64,000 nucleotides of DNA from Palsa-1150 sp964531095 (GTDB taxonomy: Bacteria; Myxococcota_A; Polyangia; Polyangiales; Polyangiaceae). The stretch covers positions 1 through 64,000 of the forward strand of contig CAZHED010000032.1 of NCBI GenBank assembly GCA_964531095.1, in the 5' to 3' direction. Both the position numbers and the translations under genes were made by a program. The stretch's first letter is position 1. The number at the start of each line of letters is the position of its first letter. The notes below the pieces were generated by a model that made no database searches, was not told the origin of the DNA, and was given only the letters and a program-made list of their open reading frames with translations. Below are positions 48,715 through 57,425 of this stretch, piece by piece.

Positions 48715-49515
48715 TTAGCGCCTTCTGGGCCGCCGCATCGCGACGACATCGGCGTGCGGCGATGGGTCGAGCGGCGGCAGCGCTAGAACCAGGCGCTCGA
48801 TTCGAGGGAGGGCATCGAGCGTTGCGCGCTCGGCGCGAAGCTCGTCGGGTGGCTCGCCGAAGACGAGCACGAGCAAATAGATTCCCGCAAATGAGTGAAC
48901 GATGAGCGGAGCGTCCCCGTCGCGCTCCACATGCCGCACGTGCTTGCCTTTTCGGAGCGCCGCCAGCTCCGGGAGACGACGTACGGCCTCGAGCGCCCGG
49001 CGCGACGCCACGGCAACCGCCGGCTCGGGCTCGGCAATGATCCCTTCGACGCCCTCCGCCGCCGCGTCCGTGAGAGACGTGTTCGACGCCCGCGGTGGCA
49101 ACGGGATCGCGCCCTGCGGCTGAGCGGCGCCCCACTCGACAGGCGAGTTCGCGTCGATGACGATCGCGTTGAGGGCCGCCGCTCGTGCGCAGAGCGCCGT
49201 GAGCTCGCTCCTCAGTGCGTCTGCGACGGGAGGATGCGAACGGCTGCGCCGCGACCCGTCGTTTTCCGCAACGGCCTCGAACGTGCCGGCAAGCATCTCC
49301 AGCCGGCGCTGGCTGGCCTCCGGATCGGGCGGGGGCGAGGCGAATCGCACGCCAATACCTCGTCCGTCCGGCATGCGAACACGCAGCTCGCACGGGTCGG
49401 CGGCAACCTTTTCGAGCTCATCATCCAGGACGCGAGCATCGTCAGCGCCAAGCTCCCTCCGCACCAAAGCGAGAAAGCGATCGAGGTCGGATTGCACCGC
49501 TGTCGTTTCTACCAC
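48715..49515 (-). CDS. Hypothetical protein, roadblock-like
   Basis: About 266 residues from GTG 49515. The N-terminal 100 residues are helical and charged (DLDRFLALVRRELGADDARVLDDELEKVA, in parts). The C-terminal part has a roadblock/LC7-like alternation (IVIDANSPVEWGA near 115, VHSFAGIYLLVLVFGE near 205). No catalytic motif, signal peptide or membrane segment is seen. Myxobacterial roadblock proteins often pair with small GTPases, but none lies next to it here. It is downstream of, and co-oriented with, the 5'-3' exonuclease. Recognition is weak. Confidence 0.6.
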   Translation of the reverse strand: MVETTAVQSDLDRFLALVRRELGADDARVLDDELEKVAADPCELRVRMPDGRGIGVRFASPPPDPEASQRRLEMLAGTFEAVAENDGSRRSRSHPPVADALRSELTALCARAAALNAIVIDANSPVEWGAAQPQGAIPLPPRASNTSLTDAAAEGVEGIIAEPEPAVAVASRRALEAVRRLPELAALRKGKHVRHVERDGDAPLIVHSFAGIYLLVLVFGEPPDELRAERATLDALPRIERLVLALPPLDPSPHADVVAMRRPRRR

Positions 49516-49591
49516 GGATCATCATCACGGCGTGCCGCCTGCTGTGACGCGCGGCGCACGGGGCGGACCCGCTCCCCGCACCACAAGCCCA

Positions 49592-50557
49592 TCATTCCTT
49601 TGAACCAGCCCTCGGATCGTGGACGCTCGGCAGGGGACCGTCGACCCGTCGAACCAAGCCCAACCCATTCGCGACAAGCGATTCAGAGGCTCCGATGGCC
49701 TGGGCCCACGCTTCGAATCGATCTCGCGGAACGCCTGTCCATCGGAGGTCCTCGAGCGACTCCCGCAGCGGAACCGTCTGCACGAGCGTGGCGAGTCGCC
49801 GATAGAGATGCGCGCTCTCGAGGTTTGCCGACAGGCTCGCCGCGAGCGAGCTGGCGCCTCGCAGAGCGGGCCTCCAGGTGGACGCGTGGAGCGGAATGTT
49901 CTCGAGGCGGCCGTACTCGCGCAAAAGCGCTGCCGCGGTCTTCTTGCCGAATCCGGGGATCCCGGGAATCCCGTCCGCGGCGTCGCCCACCAGCGCCAGG
50001 TAGTCGGGGACGCTCCCCGGCGCGATCCCGCGCGCCGCGAGGAGCGCATCTTCGTCGATCACCCGACCGCGCATCCGGTCGACTTGCACGATTCGAGCTC
50101 CACGCAGGCACTGCCCGAGATCCTTGTCGGGAGTCAGAATTCTCACTTGGTCGACAACCTGCCAGAAACGCGACGCGGCCGTCGCCAACGCGTCGTCAGC
50201 CTCCCACTCGTCCATGGACCAAACGGTGATGCCGAGAGCCCGCATCGCCGTTTCGACCGGCCCGAACTGCGCGAGAAGGTCCGGCGAGACGCCTTCGTCG
50301 CTCTTGTAGCCGGCAAAGAGGTCGTTGCGAAACGAACGGATCGGGTTGTCGAACGCGATGGCGATATGGGTCACCTGTTCTTCGGGGTCTCGCAAAAGCG
50401 AGAGCATCGACCAGACGACACCGAGGGTCGCTTTTGCGTCGCGCCCACTGGAGTCCGCCTGCGCAGGTCGCTTGGAGAAGTGAGCGCGAAAGAGCTCATA
50501 GGTTCCGTCGACGAGGTGCAAGCGCACGAGCGCCTCCGGGCATAGCATCCCTGCCAT
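49592..50557 (-). CDS. 5'-3' exonuclease (DNA polymerase I N-terminal/FEN type)
   Basis: 321 residues, a stand-alone nuclease rather than a full PolA. Metal-binding and family motifs appear in order: HLVDGTYELFRAHF, AFDNPIRSFRNDLFAGYKSDEG (in parts), DEWEADDALAT near 122, ILTPDKDLGQC near 145, and the helix-hairpin-helix GDAADGIPGIPGFGKKTAA near 190. Such enzymes remove RNA primers or flaps. It may act with another Pol I elsewhere. ATG 50557 is used; ATG at codon 4 is possible. It is divergent from the ECF sigma gene. Confidence 0.9.
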   Translation of the reverse strand: MAGMLCPEALVRLHLVDGTYELFRAHFSKRPAQADSSGRDAKATLGVVWSMLSLLRDPEEQVTHIAIAFDNPIRSFRNDLFAGYKSDEGVSPDLLAQFGPVETAMRALGITVWSMDEWEADDALATAASRFWQVVDQVRILTPDKDLGQCLRGARIVQVDRMRGRVIDEDALLAARGIAPGSVPDYLALVGDAADGIPGIPGFGKKTAAALLREYGRLENIPLHASTWRPALRGASSLAASLSANLESAHLYRRLATLVQTVPLRESLEDLRWTGVPRDRFEAWAQAIGASESLVANGLGLVRRVDGPLPSVHDPRAGSKE

Positions 50558-50744
50558 CGCCCGTCCGGCCTGTGGTCGTTCGTGGGATGCTGGTCGGCGG
50601 TCGGGAGCCTCGCGACAAAGGCGATGGAACGGTCCTCGACCGCCGCTCGTTCACCCAGAGAACCGCTTGGCTAGCGCGCACCCGCACCCCCTGACGCTCG
50701 GACCCCCCGTTGGCTCGAACGACGGCCTCTGCTATCCGCGTCCC

Positions 50745-51272
50745 GTGCGGCCCGAGCCAGCCATTGCGACCGCGGCGTTGGAACACGTGGACGCGCTCTA
50801 CCGGTTGGCCCGTCGCCTGACCGGCTCCGACTCCGACGCCGAGGACCTCGTTCAGGAGACGTATGCGCGGGCCCTCGACGCGCGCCATCAGTTCGCTGCT
50901 GGCACGAACCTGCGCGCGTGGCTATTTCGAATTCTGCGAAACGCGTACATCGACGCCTATCGACGGGCCCAGAAGAGTCCCGTTCTCGGCGATTTGGAAG
51001 ACGACGAACGGCCCGCGCCGGCGGGGGCGTCGCGCGAGGCGCTGCGCGGCGACGACGAGCTCGATCGGCTTCGTACCGTCGTGGCCAGAGACATTGAAAC
51101 GGCGCTGGCCGCCCTCTCGGTCGACGCCCGCACCGTAATTTTGCTCGACCTCGAGGGGCTGACCGAAAGCGAGCTGGCCGAAGTGATCGGCTGCACGGTG
51201 GGAACGGTCAAGTCACGACTCTTTCGTGCGCGGGCCACGTTGCGCGAACGGCTGCGCGACTATTCGAGGTGA
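50745..51272 (+). CDS. ECF RNA polymerase sigma factor
   Basis: About 175 residues from GTG 50745, preferred over upstream codons because family similarity starts there. Region 2 is clear (DSDAEDLVQETYARAL near 35 and AWLFRILRNAYIDAYRR near 63), and region 4 has VILLDLEGLTESELAEVIGC and TVGTVKSRLFRARATLRERL with the helix-turn-helix. The two regions are linked by an acidic segment. It would direct an envelope or stress regulon. Its stop overlaps the GTG of the anti-sigma gene (GTGA). Confidence 0.92.
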   Translation: MRPEPAIATAALEHVDALYRLARRLTGSDSDAEDLVQETYARALDARHQFAAGTNLRAWLFRILRNAYIDAYRRAQKSPVLGDLEDDERPAPAGASREALRGDDELDRLRTVVARDIETALAALSVDARTVILLDLEGLTESELAEVIGCTVGTVKSRLFRARATLRERLRDYSR

Positions 51273-52048
51273 AGCACATGGATTGCGCCGAAGCATGCAC
51301 CCACCTGCTCGCTCGTCGTCGCGGCACCCTGTCCGCCGAGCTTCGCGCCTCGCTGGAGGCGCACCTCGCGGATTGCCGGGCCTGCCGCGAGGAGGACGCA
51401 ACCGATCGAGAGCTGTCTCTCGCGCTCGAGCAGCGCTTGCCACGACATCGAACACCCGAATCGCTGCGGAGTGCACTGCGCACGCGGTGGGTGGACCCGC
51501 CGCCTCGCCCGCGGGGTTCTTCGGTCGCTCGAACGGCGGCGGTGATGGCGATCGGAGGCGCGATTGCGCTGCTCTGCGTCACCGCGTGGCGAGCAACGGC
51601 TCCGGACCAAATCATGCTGGCCGAGGCGGTCAACGATCACCTTCGCGTTCTCTACAGCCAGCGCCCCCTCGAAGTGGAAAGCAGCGACAGGCATCAGGTC
51701 AAGCCTTGGTTCGAAGGCCGACTCGACTTCGCGCCCGTCACCGCATTCGACGGCGATGACGAGTTCCCGCTTCAGGGGGGCACGATTGGATACTTCGTGG
51801 ACCGCAAGGCTGCGACCCTGGTCTTCAAGCGCCGACTCCATGTCATCACGCTCTTCGTCTTCCCTGCCGGCGGGCTTCGTTGGCCGATGTTCGGCGTTCG
51901 ACCGGTCGGAGCCGTTCGCGGCTCATTGGAAACGCTGCGCGGCTTTCACGTCCTACTCTGGCAAAATGGCGACCTGGGCTACGCGCTCGTGTCCGACGTG
52001 AACGAGGCAGACCTGCTGAAGCTCGGAGCCGAGATCGCTGGCCGGTAG
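51269..52048 (+). CDS. Membrane anti-sigma factor with zf-HC2 domain
   Basis: About 259 residues. The cytoplasmic N-terminus has the zinc anti-sigma motif HLADCRACREE (His-x3-Cys-x2-Cys near residue 31) with an earlier Cys-containing ACTHLL. One membrane helix lies near 90-107 (MAIGGAIALLCVTAW). The periplasmic C-terminus (about 115-259) is beta-rich and probably the sensor. It should bind and silence the sigma factor encoded just upstream until a signal arrives. GTG 51269 is used; ATG 51278 is possible. No protease gene lies next to it. Confidence 0.88.
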   Translation: MKHMDCAEACTHLLARRRGTLSAELRASLEAHLADCRACREEDATDRELSLALEQRLPRHRTPESLRSALRTRWVDPPPRPRGSSVARTAAVMAIGGAIALLCVTAWRATAPDQIMLAEAVNDHLRVLYSQRPLEVESSDRHQVKPWFEGRLDFAPVTAFDGDDEFPLQGGTIGYFVDRKAATLVFKRRLHVITLFVFPAGGLRWPMFGVRPVGAVRGSLETLRGFHVLLWQNGDLGYALVSDVNEADLLKLGAEIAGR

Positions 52049-52172
52049 GCCGCTGCCCACGCGACTCGCGGGCGCGATCGAGCTTCACGACGGCTGGGCC
52101 GCCGCGATCGGCCACGAGAACGGCCAAGCGCACGCGCCGCGAGCAGCAGACCCCATCCGCCGCGAGTAGGCT

Positions 52173-53231
52173 CTACGGAGCGGTCTGCTGACAGATCGGC
52201 GCCGCAAACGGCTCATGTGTCAGCGGATCCACGTCGCAGCCGAAGTACGCACGAAGCTCGGTCGGCGCCGGCACGTAGGTCCAGCGCTCCGTCAATCGCC
52301 GCGCGCGCTGAGCCGCAGCCGTCATCCGTTGTTCGTACTCGCGCCACCGAGCGAGCAGGCTCGAATGGAGATCGACGAGTGCCCGCACATTGGCCTTTGC
52401 CCCGTCGCCCTTTACCTCCGCAAGGAGCTTCTCGAGGAACGCCTTCATGCCATCCTCCTCGCGAGAAGCGCTCTGTGGATCTGGATACGCCGACATCGCC
52501 TTGGGAATCCCGCTGCAGATGTCCGCGCGCACCGGATCCTTGACGCCGGCGGCCGCACCGTAAAGGGTGCACGCGAGGTCGCGGCTCGTCGGATTCGCAG
52601 AGACCCTGTTGCAACCGAAGCAAGCGTCGAAGAGCGCCCCGAACGAGATTCCGTACGGAATGGCCCTTGGATAATTCGTTCCTTTGAACGTCGAGCCAAG
52701 CGGGAAAGTCACGTCCCACGTCGCCTCGACGGCGAGGAGGCGCGCAGCTCGCAGACCGACGCCCAGACCGGGTCGAAAGACGGAGCTCGCGCCGGGGTCG
52801 AAATCGAAATCGACGCGTACGACGCCGTAGACATCGAACACGTCCCACATCAAGGGGCTGACGCGAAGCCGCGCGCCCTCGACGAACGCAAAGGGGCCGT
52901 GCCCCTCGTCGGCCCAACTGCCGAGCTTCACGCCGCTGAAGAGGGCCGGCCGCACGCGCTGCTCGACGAGCGGCAAGCCGACCTCACCGCCGAGGACGAG
53001 CCCCGCGTGCGCCGTTGGCCCGTTGACGGCTGCGAGCCCATTCCAGTCGAGCTGCAGAGTCGCGCCTACGTTTGCCTCGAGGAATCGCTCGCCGGAAAGC
53101 AGATACGGAGACGATACCGTCCGCTGCTCGACCGGCGTGGGCGGCAACGGCTCGTCCGCCCGCACAGCCCCGAAGGAGAAGGTCCACGCACAACCGCACG
53201 CGACGACGCCGGAAATGGCTCGGCGTCTCAT
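52173..53231 (-). CDS. Secreted outer-membrane-like protein paired with a patatin
   Basis: About 352 residues with a signal peptide (cleavage near VRADE, residue 26). Residues 45-210 are strand-rich with glycine and aromatic residues (FLEANVGATLQLDWNG, VYGVVRVDFDFDPG) and look like part of a beta-barrel. The C-terminal half has four cysteines and a helical Lys/Glu region (EKLLAEVKGDGAKANVRALVDLHSSLLARW in parts). Its ATG shares one base with the patatin stop (TGATG). A barrel assisting export or folding of the patatin is inference. Confidence 0.68.
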   Translation of the reverse strand: MRRRAISGVVACGCAWTFSFGAVRADEPLPPTPVEQRTVSSPYLLSGERFLEANVGATLQLDWNGLAAVNGPTAHAGLVLGGEVGLPLVEQRVRPALFSGVKLGSWADEGHGPFAFVEGARLRVSPLMWDVFDVYGVVRVDFDFDPGASSVFRPGLGVGLRAARLLAVEATWDVTFPLGSTFKGTNYPRAIPYGISFGALFDACFGCNRVSANPTSRDLACTLYGAAAGVKDPVRADICSGIPKAMSAYPDPQSASREEDGMKAFLEKLLAEVKGDGAKANVRALVDLHSSLLARWREYEQRMTAAAQRARRLTERWTYVPAPTELRAYFGCDVDPLTHEPFAAPICQQTAP

Positions 53232-55288
53232 CAGCGCAGGTTCCCGCACGAATTCGCGCTCCCGGCGTCGGGTCTCGGTGTCGGCCCTCGGTCGTTCGCG
53301 CAATCGGGAGCCGTCAGTGACTTGTTCAGCTTCGCGACCAACTCCGCGCCGCACAGTTCGACGGTCCCCGGCAATCGCGGCGTGCACCATTGGTAAAGCG
53401 TCTCGTCGTTGACGCCTCCGATGTCGAGCGTCGCCGCGATCTGCGTACATTGCTCGCGCGCCGCCTCTATCCCGGCGAGCATCAATCGACGCTGTCCGTC
53501 GGGGTTGAACGAGTACCCGGGCAGGCTCGGAACACGCTCCTCGTTGCGCCACACGCTCGTCATCTGGAAGGTCTGCGCGACGATGCGTTCGTTGCTCGGC
53601 CGTCTGTGACGCTCACCGCGCACGCGACTGCATGCGCGGGCGAAGTCACCGGCGCACAGATAGTCGGCATCGCAATGTCCTGTGCACAACGCGCGTCCTG
53701 GCTTCGTCGGCTTCGGCGCGTACTTCGCGGTCAGGTCGTCCTGAATGATCGCCTCGCAGTAGTCGTACTCGGCGAGGCGGGATGCCTGGGCGCGCGTGCG
53801 TGCGTGATCGATCTCGGCCTCCGTTACGCCGCCCGTCGAAATGTCGATATAGCGAATGGCCATGTTCAGCGCGTTGCCGATGGCGGCGTCGTCACCCGTG
53901 ACGGACGCACTCGACGACACGACGAGCATCCGCTCGACGCCCCGCCGCACAAGGGCAAGGAGCGGCAACTCCGAACGGATCCCGCCGTCCAAGTACGCAA
54001 AGTGTCCGGCGTCCACAGGGTCGACGGGCAAGTTGTAGGTCGGTCTGACGATGAACGGCAAGGCGGCCGACGACACCACCGCCTTGGCGACGTCCCACGG
54101 TGTGCCAAGCGTGGCGGGATCTTGGTCGCTCAGCGAATAGAGACGCCCCGTGCGAAAGTCGACCGTGTTGAGGATCAACTCCATCCGGTTGTTCATGTCC
54201 GTGCAGGAGTAGGCATTCTCGACTTTTCCTGCGAGTCCGTTGAAGTCGAGAAATGAGTCTTGAATGTCCGCCGGAGCCGCCCCGTTGCCCCGAGCCAGGT
54301 TGAAGAGCACCCCTTTGCGAACGCAATAGAGGTCGTTCATCGACGAGCACATGTACCAGTTGAGGTAGTCGTGCATCGCCGTCTGGCGCTTACCATCATC
54401 GCCGAGCGCCGAGTGAAAGATGTCCGCCGCAGTGGCGACGGTCGCGCCCGTACTCGTACCGCTCGCCATCACGAAACCGGCATGGTCGGGCATGCAGACC
54501 TTTGCCTTGAGGCACTCGTTCAGCATGTTCAGCGCGACGTACACGACCCCGGCGCTGAATATCCCCGTCGCCGCGCCCCCTTTGATCACAAGGCCGGTAA
54601 CCGGATGCTTCTGATCACGCTTCCATTTTCGATCCGCCAGGTACGTCGCCGTCTCGTGAAACGCACGCTTTGCGGCGTCTATCGCCTCCGGCATCGTCGT
54701 GAAGCGCTCACGAACCAGCTGAGTCGCGTCGGCGGCGGCCAGATCCAGCGCGACGTTGAACCGTACGTAGTCCGCGAAGCGCTCGATGGCGGTGTTGTTG
54801 GGTTGGTTCGGCGCGCTCTCACCGCAGAATGGTTCGTCGCCAATGCTGCGTTCGCGGTCGAGCGAGGCGCGTTGGAGCGCCGACTGGAGCCTCTTCTGGG
54901 AAGCGGATGCTTCCTTTGCAGCCGGCGCATCCGGTACGCCGCCCGCGTCTTCTCCCACGAGCTCCAAGTCGTTGTCCTGGTCGCCGCCAGCCAGCTTGCG
55001 ACCGACGATGTCCGACATGAACTCCGCGGCATGGTCCTGGAGCGCGTCCAACCACTTCACAACTCGCGCATCAGCGGCGCCCTGCCCGAAGTAGGCCTCG
55101 CCGAGCTCGTCGCGCATGCGCCAGGCGACCGTGTCCTTCGCACGCAGACTCGCCGCGTAGAATGGGTCGGTCGTGCTGTCGAGGACTCCCCCATTGAAAG
55201 CGTCGGCAAGCATGCGCGTCGAAACGACGCCGCTACACGCACCCAGGCAAGAGACGCCGACCAAGACCCCCAACAAGCGTCCGCGCAT
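53231..55288 (-). CDS. Patatin-like phospholipase lipoprotein
   Basis: About 685 residues from ATG 55288, chosen because it opens a signal with lipobox LGAC (about 14-17). The patatin core has the oxyanion-hole glycine motif KGGAATGIFSAGV near 235, the nucleophile Ser in ASGTSTGA near 275 (GxSxG), and the catalytic Asp in YLDGGIR near 425. All three are present, so it should be active as a lipid acyl hydrolase. The C-terminal 150 residues are Cys-rich and of unknown role. It is the first gene of a two-gene unit with the 52173 gene. Confidence 0.87.
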   Translation of the reverse strand: MRGRLLGVLVGVSCLGACSGVVSTRMLADAFNGGVLDSTTDPFYAASLRAKDTVAWRMRDELGEAYFGQGAADARVVKWLDALQDHAAEFMSDIVGRKLAGGDQDNDLELVGEDAGGVPDAPAAKEASASQKRLQSALQRASLDRERSIGDEPFCGESAPNQPNNTAIERFADYVRFNVALDLAAADATQLVRERFTTMPEAIDAAKRAFHETATYLADRKWKRDQKHPVTGLVIKGGAATGIFSAGVVYVALNMLNECLKAKVCMPDHAGFVMASGTSTGATVATAADIFHSALGDDGKRQTAMHDYLNWYMCSSMNDLYCVRKGVLFNLARGNGAAPADIQDSFLDFNGLAGKVENAYSCTDMNNRMELILNTVDFRTGRLYSLSDQDPATLGTPWDVAKAVVSSAALPFIVRPTYNLPVDPVDAGHFAYLDGGIRSELPLLALVRRGVERMLVVSSSASVTGDDAAIGNALNMAIRYIDISTGGVTEAEIDHARTRAQASRLAEYDYCEAIIQDDLTAKYAPKPTKPGRALCTGHCDADYLCAGDFARACSRVRGERHRRPSNERIVAQTFQMTSVWRNEERVPSLPGYSFNPDGQRRLMLAGIEAAREQCTQIAATLDIGGVNDETLYQWCTPRLPGTVELCGAELVAKLNKSLTAPDCANDRGPTPRPDAGSANSCGNLR

Positions 55289-55542
55289 GGCTGCAGACTC
55301 GCCCACGTTTTGGAATATGGGCAAGCTTTAGTTGCGGTCAGAGGCCCGAGGACGTGACCGACCGGAGCGGCCAGGCCATCGACAATCGGCGCGGAAGTCG
55401 GTCGTGTCGTGGGGATGCTCATCGGCATGCCTCGCTTGTCATCGTCCCCGCCTGGTATGTCACTCTCGGCGGGAAACGGCATCCGGGCGGCAAGCAGCTT
55501 GCCCGCACGTCGCGCCGGCGCGTCAGGCGCCCAAGTTCATGA

Positions 55543-57108
55543 CTATTTGTTGAGGAGGATGATCGGCTGATAGTGGGGATAATATGCTGCGCCGGCGACC
55601 GGATCCCAGGTAATGGCCATCCTCTGGAACCCGAGCCGCCCGGCCCTCGTGGCCGTGACGGTGACGAACGCTTTCTCGCCGTTCTGACCGGAAGTCTTGT
55701 CGATCGTGACCGTGGCCGCTCCATTGCTATAGGACCTGTAATTCTCATCCTGGAGCGTCACCGACGGGAAGTCGTACCCGATCGTCCACGGCTCCGTCGG
55801 TCCGTCGCTGTAGAAGCCCACCTGGAAGGTAACCGGTTGCCCGACCGGGGCGTGAAACCCTCGAGTCGTCGGCAAGCCCATTCCGACCGCGCTCAAGTCG
55901 AGGCTGAATGTCGACTCCTGCGACGGGAAGAACGTCATTCCGAAGTACGCGCCGTTCGGCACCGGGACACATGGGTCGTGTCCAGCGATCGCGTGGGCGT
56001 TCGACCAGACCCGCTGCACCCCGTAGGGAAACTTCGATGACTCCACGTAGTACGAGTCGGCCCAGTTCTCGCACGCGTCTGCGGTCTCGTTTCCGAATTG
56101 GCCCGTGTACAGCGACCACCCAAGGTGGTCCGAATCAAAACCGTTGTAGCCCACCAGATTCGTGGTCTCGGCGCCGAATGGATCGGTGGCAGCCTCCACG
56201 TACTCGTGCGCCGCCGACTGCTCGAGCTGGGTGAGGGTCTGGGACGGGCACGCAGCGATGATCGCGTACGGGACGAGCTTGCCGTTGACGATCGCGGTGT
56301 CGTGGAAGCCGAGACCGCCGTCCTCGCAGAACGATCGGACCGTGTCGGGCTCGTTCACAACAGTCGAGGCGGGGATGAAGATGGCGTAGACGATTGGGAT
56401 TTCGTCACCGCCGCGAGGACTGATTGGCGGTGGCCACGGGGGATTCGCCCCTCCCTCGACCGCGTCCGATCCCCCTTCGAGCGCTGCCGCATCGGGTGCT
56501 CCCGCGTCCGATCCTCCTTCGAGGGCTGCGTCCGGTCCCGCATCGGGCGCCCCTGCGTCCGATCCCGCTTCAGGCGCTCCCCCTTCGGGCGCTCCCGCTT
56601 CGGGCGCTCCTGCGTCCGGCAGCGTACCGCCGAGTGACAAGACCACGAAGTTTTGAAGGTCGTAGTAGTTGATTGTCTTGGGCAACGGCACGACCATGTG
56701 GACGTGATTGGCGCGCCCACTCGTGGCAGCGCCCACTCCATACTCGCTCGTCGCCGCATTCCAGTAACTCGATCCGCCTATCGCGTCCCCGAACGCGTCC
56801 CATGTCGCTGCGTTCGGGTCCTCGGCGGGCCACGTGACAGTCACGATCACCGGGCTGCTGAGAACGACGCCTTGGTTCGCGAGGACCTGCGGCATATCGA
56901 CCGGGAACGCCGGATAGATCGCGCTCACCGCGCCGTGATCGCCGCCGTCGTCGGCCCCATCGCCAGCATCGTCCGCGGACGCCTCCGGGACGCCCCCATC
57001 GGGCATCGCACTGCTGGACGTGCCGCTGCTGCCGCATGCGGCCAACCCTGCGGCGACGAGAAGAATCGCGGCAGAGCGAACACGAGTCGGAAGGTAAGCA
57101 GCAACCAC
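55543..57108 (-). CDS. Secreted lipoprotein with HEYVE peptidase-like motif and PDAG-type linker
   Basis: About 521 residues; signal with lipobox LAAC (about 22-25). An Asp/Gly/Ala linker is followed by a beta-rich domain, then a low-complexity segment (about 162-218) of repeated PDAG, PEAG and EGGSDAG units. The next domain has SAAHEYVEAATDPFG near 295, resembling the SHE(L/I)AE(A)xTDP motif of extracellular putative metallopeptidases, then paired cysteines. A C-terminal Ig-like region (TVTATRAGRLGFQRMAITWDP) closes the protein. It is probably on the outer surface. The substrate is unknown. Confidence 0.72.
   Translation of the reverse strand: MVAAYLPTRVRSAAILLVAAGLAACGSSGTSSSAMPDGGVPEASADDAGDGADDGGDHGAVSAIYPAFPVDMPQVLANQGVVLSSPVIVTVTWPAEDPNAATWDAFGDAIGGSSYWNAATSEYGVGAATSGRANHVHMVVPLPKTINYYDLQNFVVLSLGGTLPDAGAPEAGAPEGGAPEAGSDAGAPDAGPDAALEGGSDAGAPDAAALEGGSDAVEGGANPPWPPPISPRGGDEIPIVYAIFIPASTVVNEPDTVRSFCEDGGLGFHDTAIVNGKLVPYAIIAACPSQTLTQLEQSAAHEYVEAATDPFGAETTNLVGYNGFDSDHLGWSLYTGQFGNETADACENWADSYYVESSKFPYGVQRVWSNAHAIAGHDPCVPVPNGAYFGMTFFPSQESTFSLDLSAVGMGLPTTRGFHAPVGQPVTFQVGFYSDGPTEPWTIGYDFPSVTLQDENYRSYSNGAATVTIDKTSGQNGEKAFVTVTATRAGRLGFQRMAITWDPVAGAAYYPHYQPIILLNK
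56450..56625. repeat. Low-complexity DNA encoding the PDAG linker
   Basis: Imperfect repeats of gcgctcc/cgggcgc and related units code for the Pro-Asp-Ala-Gly linker of the lipoprotein at 55543. Copy units vary in length, and the run could expand or contract. Confidence 0.65.
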
Positions 57109-57344
57109 GGAGGGAAAGCATACGCCAATCAGGCGCCGCTCGTGGATGGGATCCGTTCGCCGCGCCAGGACCTCTTACTCTCGTCTCGCAGCACCGTGAG
57201 GTCGTATGCGAGCGGACCAGGCGGGGCTCGAGAGCGTCAAGCCCCCCCAAGCCTTCGTGCCCGAGCCGTGGGCTGCGGATCCTGCAGCGAGGCCGTGCCG
57301 AAACCGCATCCGGCGGTCGGACCTACGCTCCTGCTTTACGTGCT

Positions 57345-57391
57345 CCATGCCCCCGCAGGGAGGGCCTGCAGGGAGGGCGCCTCGGGCATGG
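57345..57391. repeat. Inverted repeat enclosing a 13-base tandem repeat
   Basis: CCATGCCC (57345-57352) pairs with GGGCATGG (57384-57391). Between them GCAGGGAGGGC occurs twice (57355-57365 and 57368-57378). The rest of 57109-57425 holds no gene that I can support. The element lies 35 bases upstream of the aldo/keto reductase ATG and may act as operator or leader structure. Confidence 0.5.
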
Positions 57392-57425
57392 TCATTGCGA
57401 CGGCGTGGTGAAGAGGAGAAAGCCA

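Noticed and set aside
49619..50545. 308-codon plus-strand frame opposite the 5'-3' exonuclease
   Set aside because: Antisense to a protein with all FEN motifs.
57206..57425. Upstream in-frame or overlapping coding sequence before the aldo/keto reductase
   Set aside because: The translations are Arg/Pro-rich without family signal, and a strong ribosome-binding site fixes the start at 57426.
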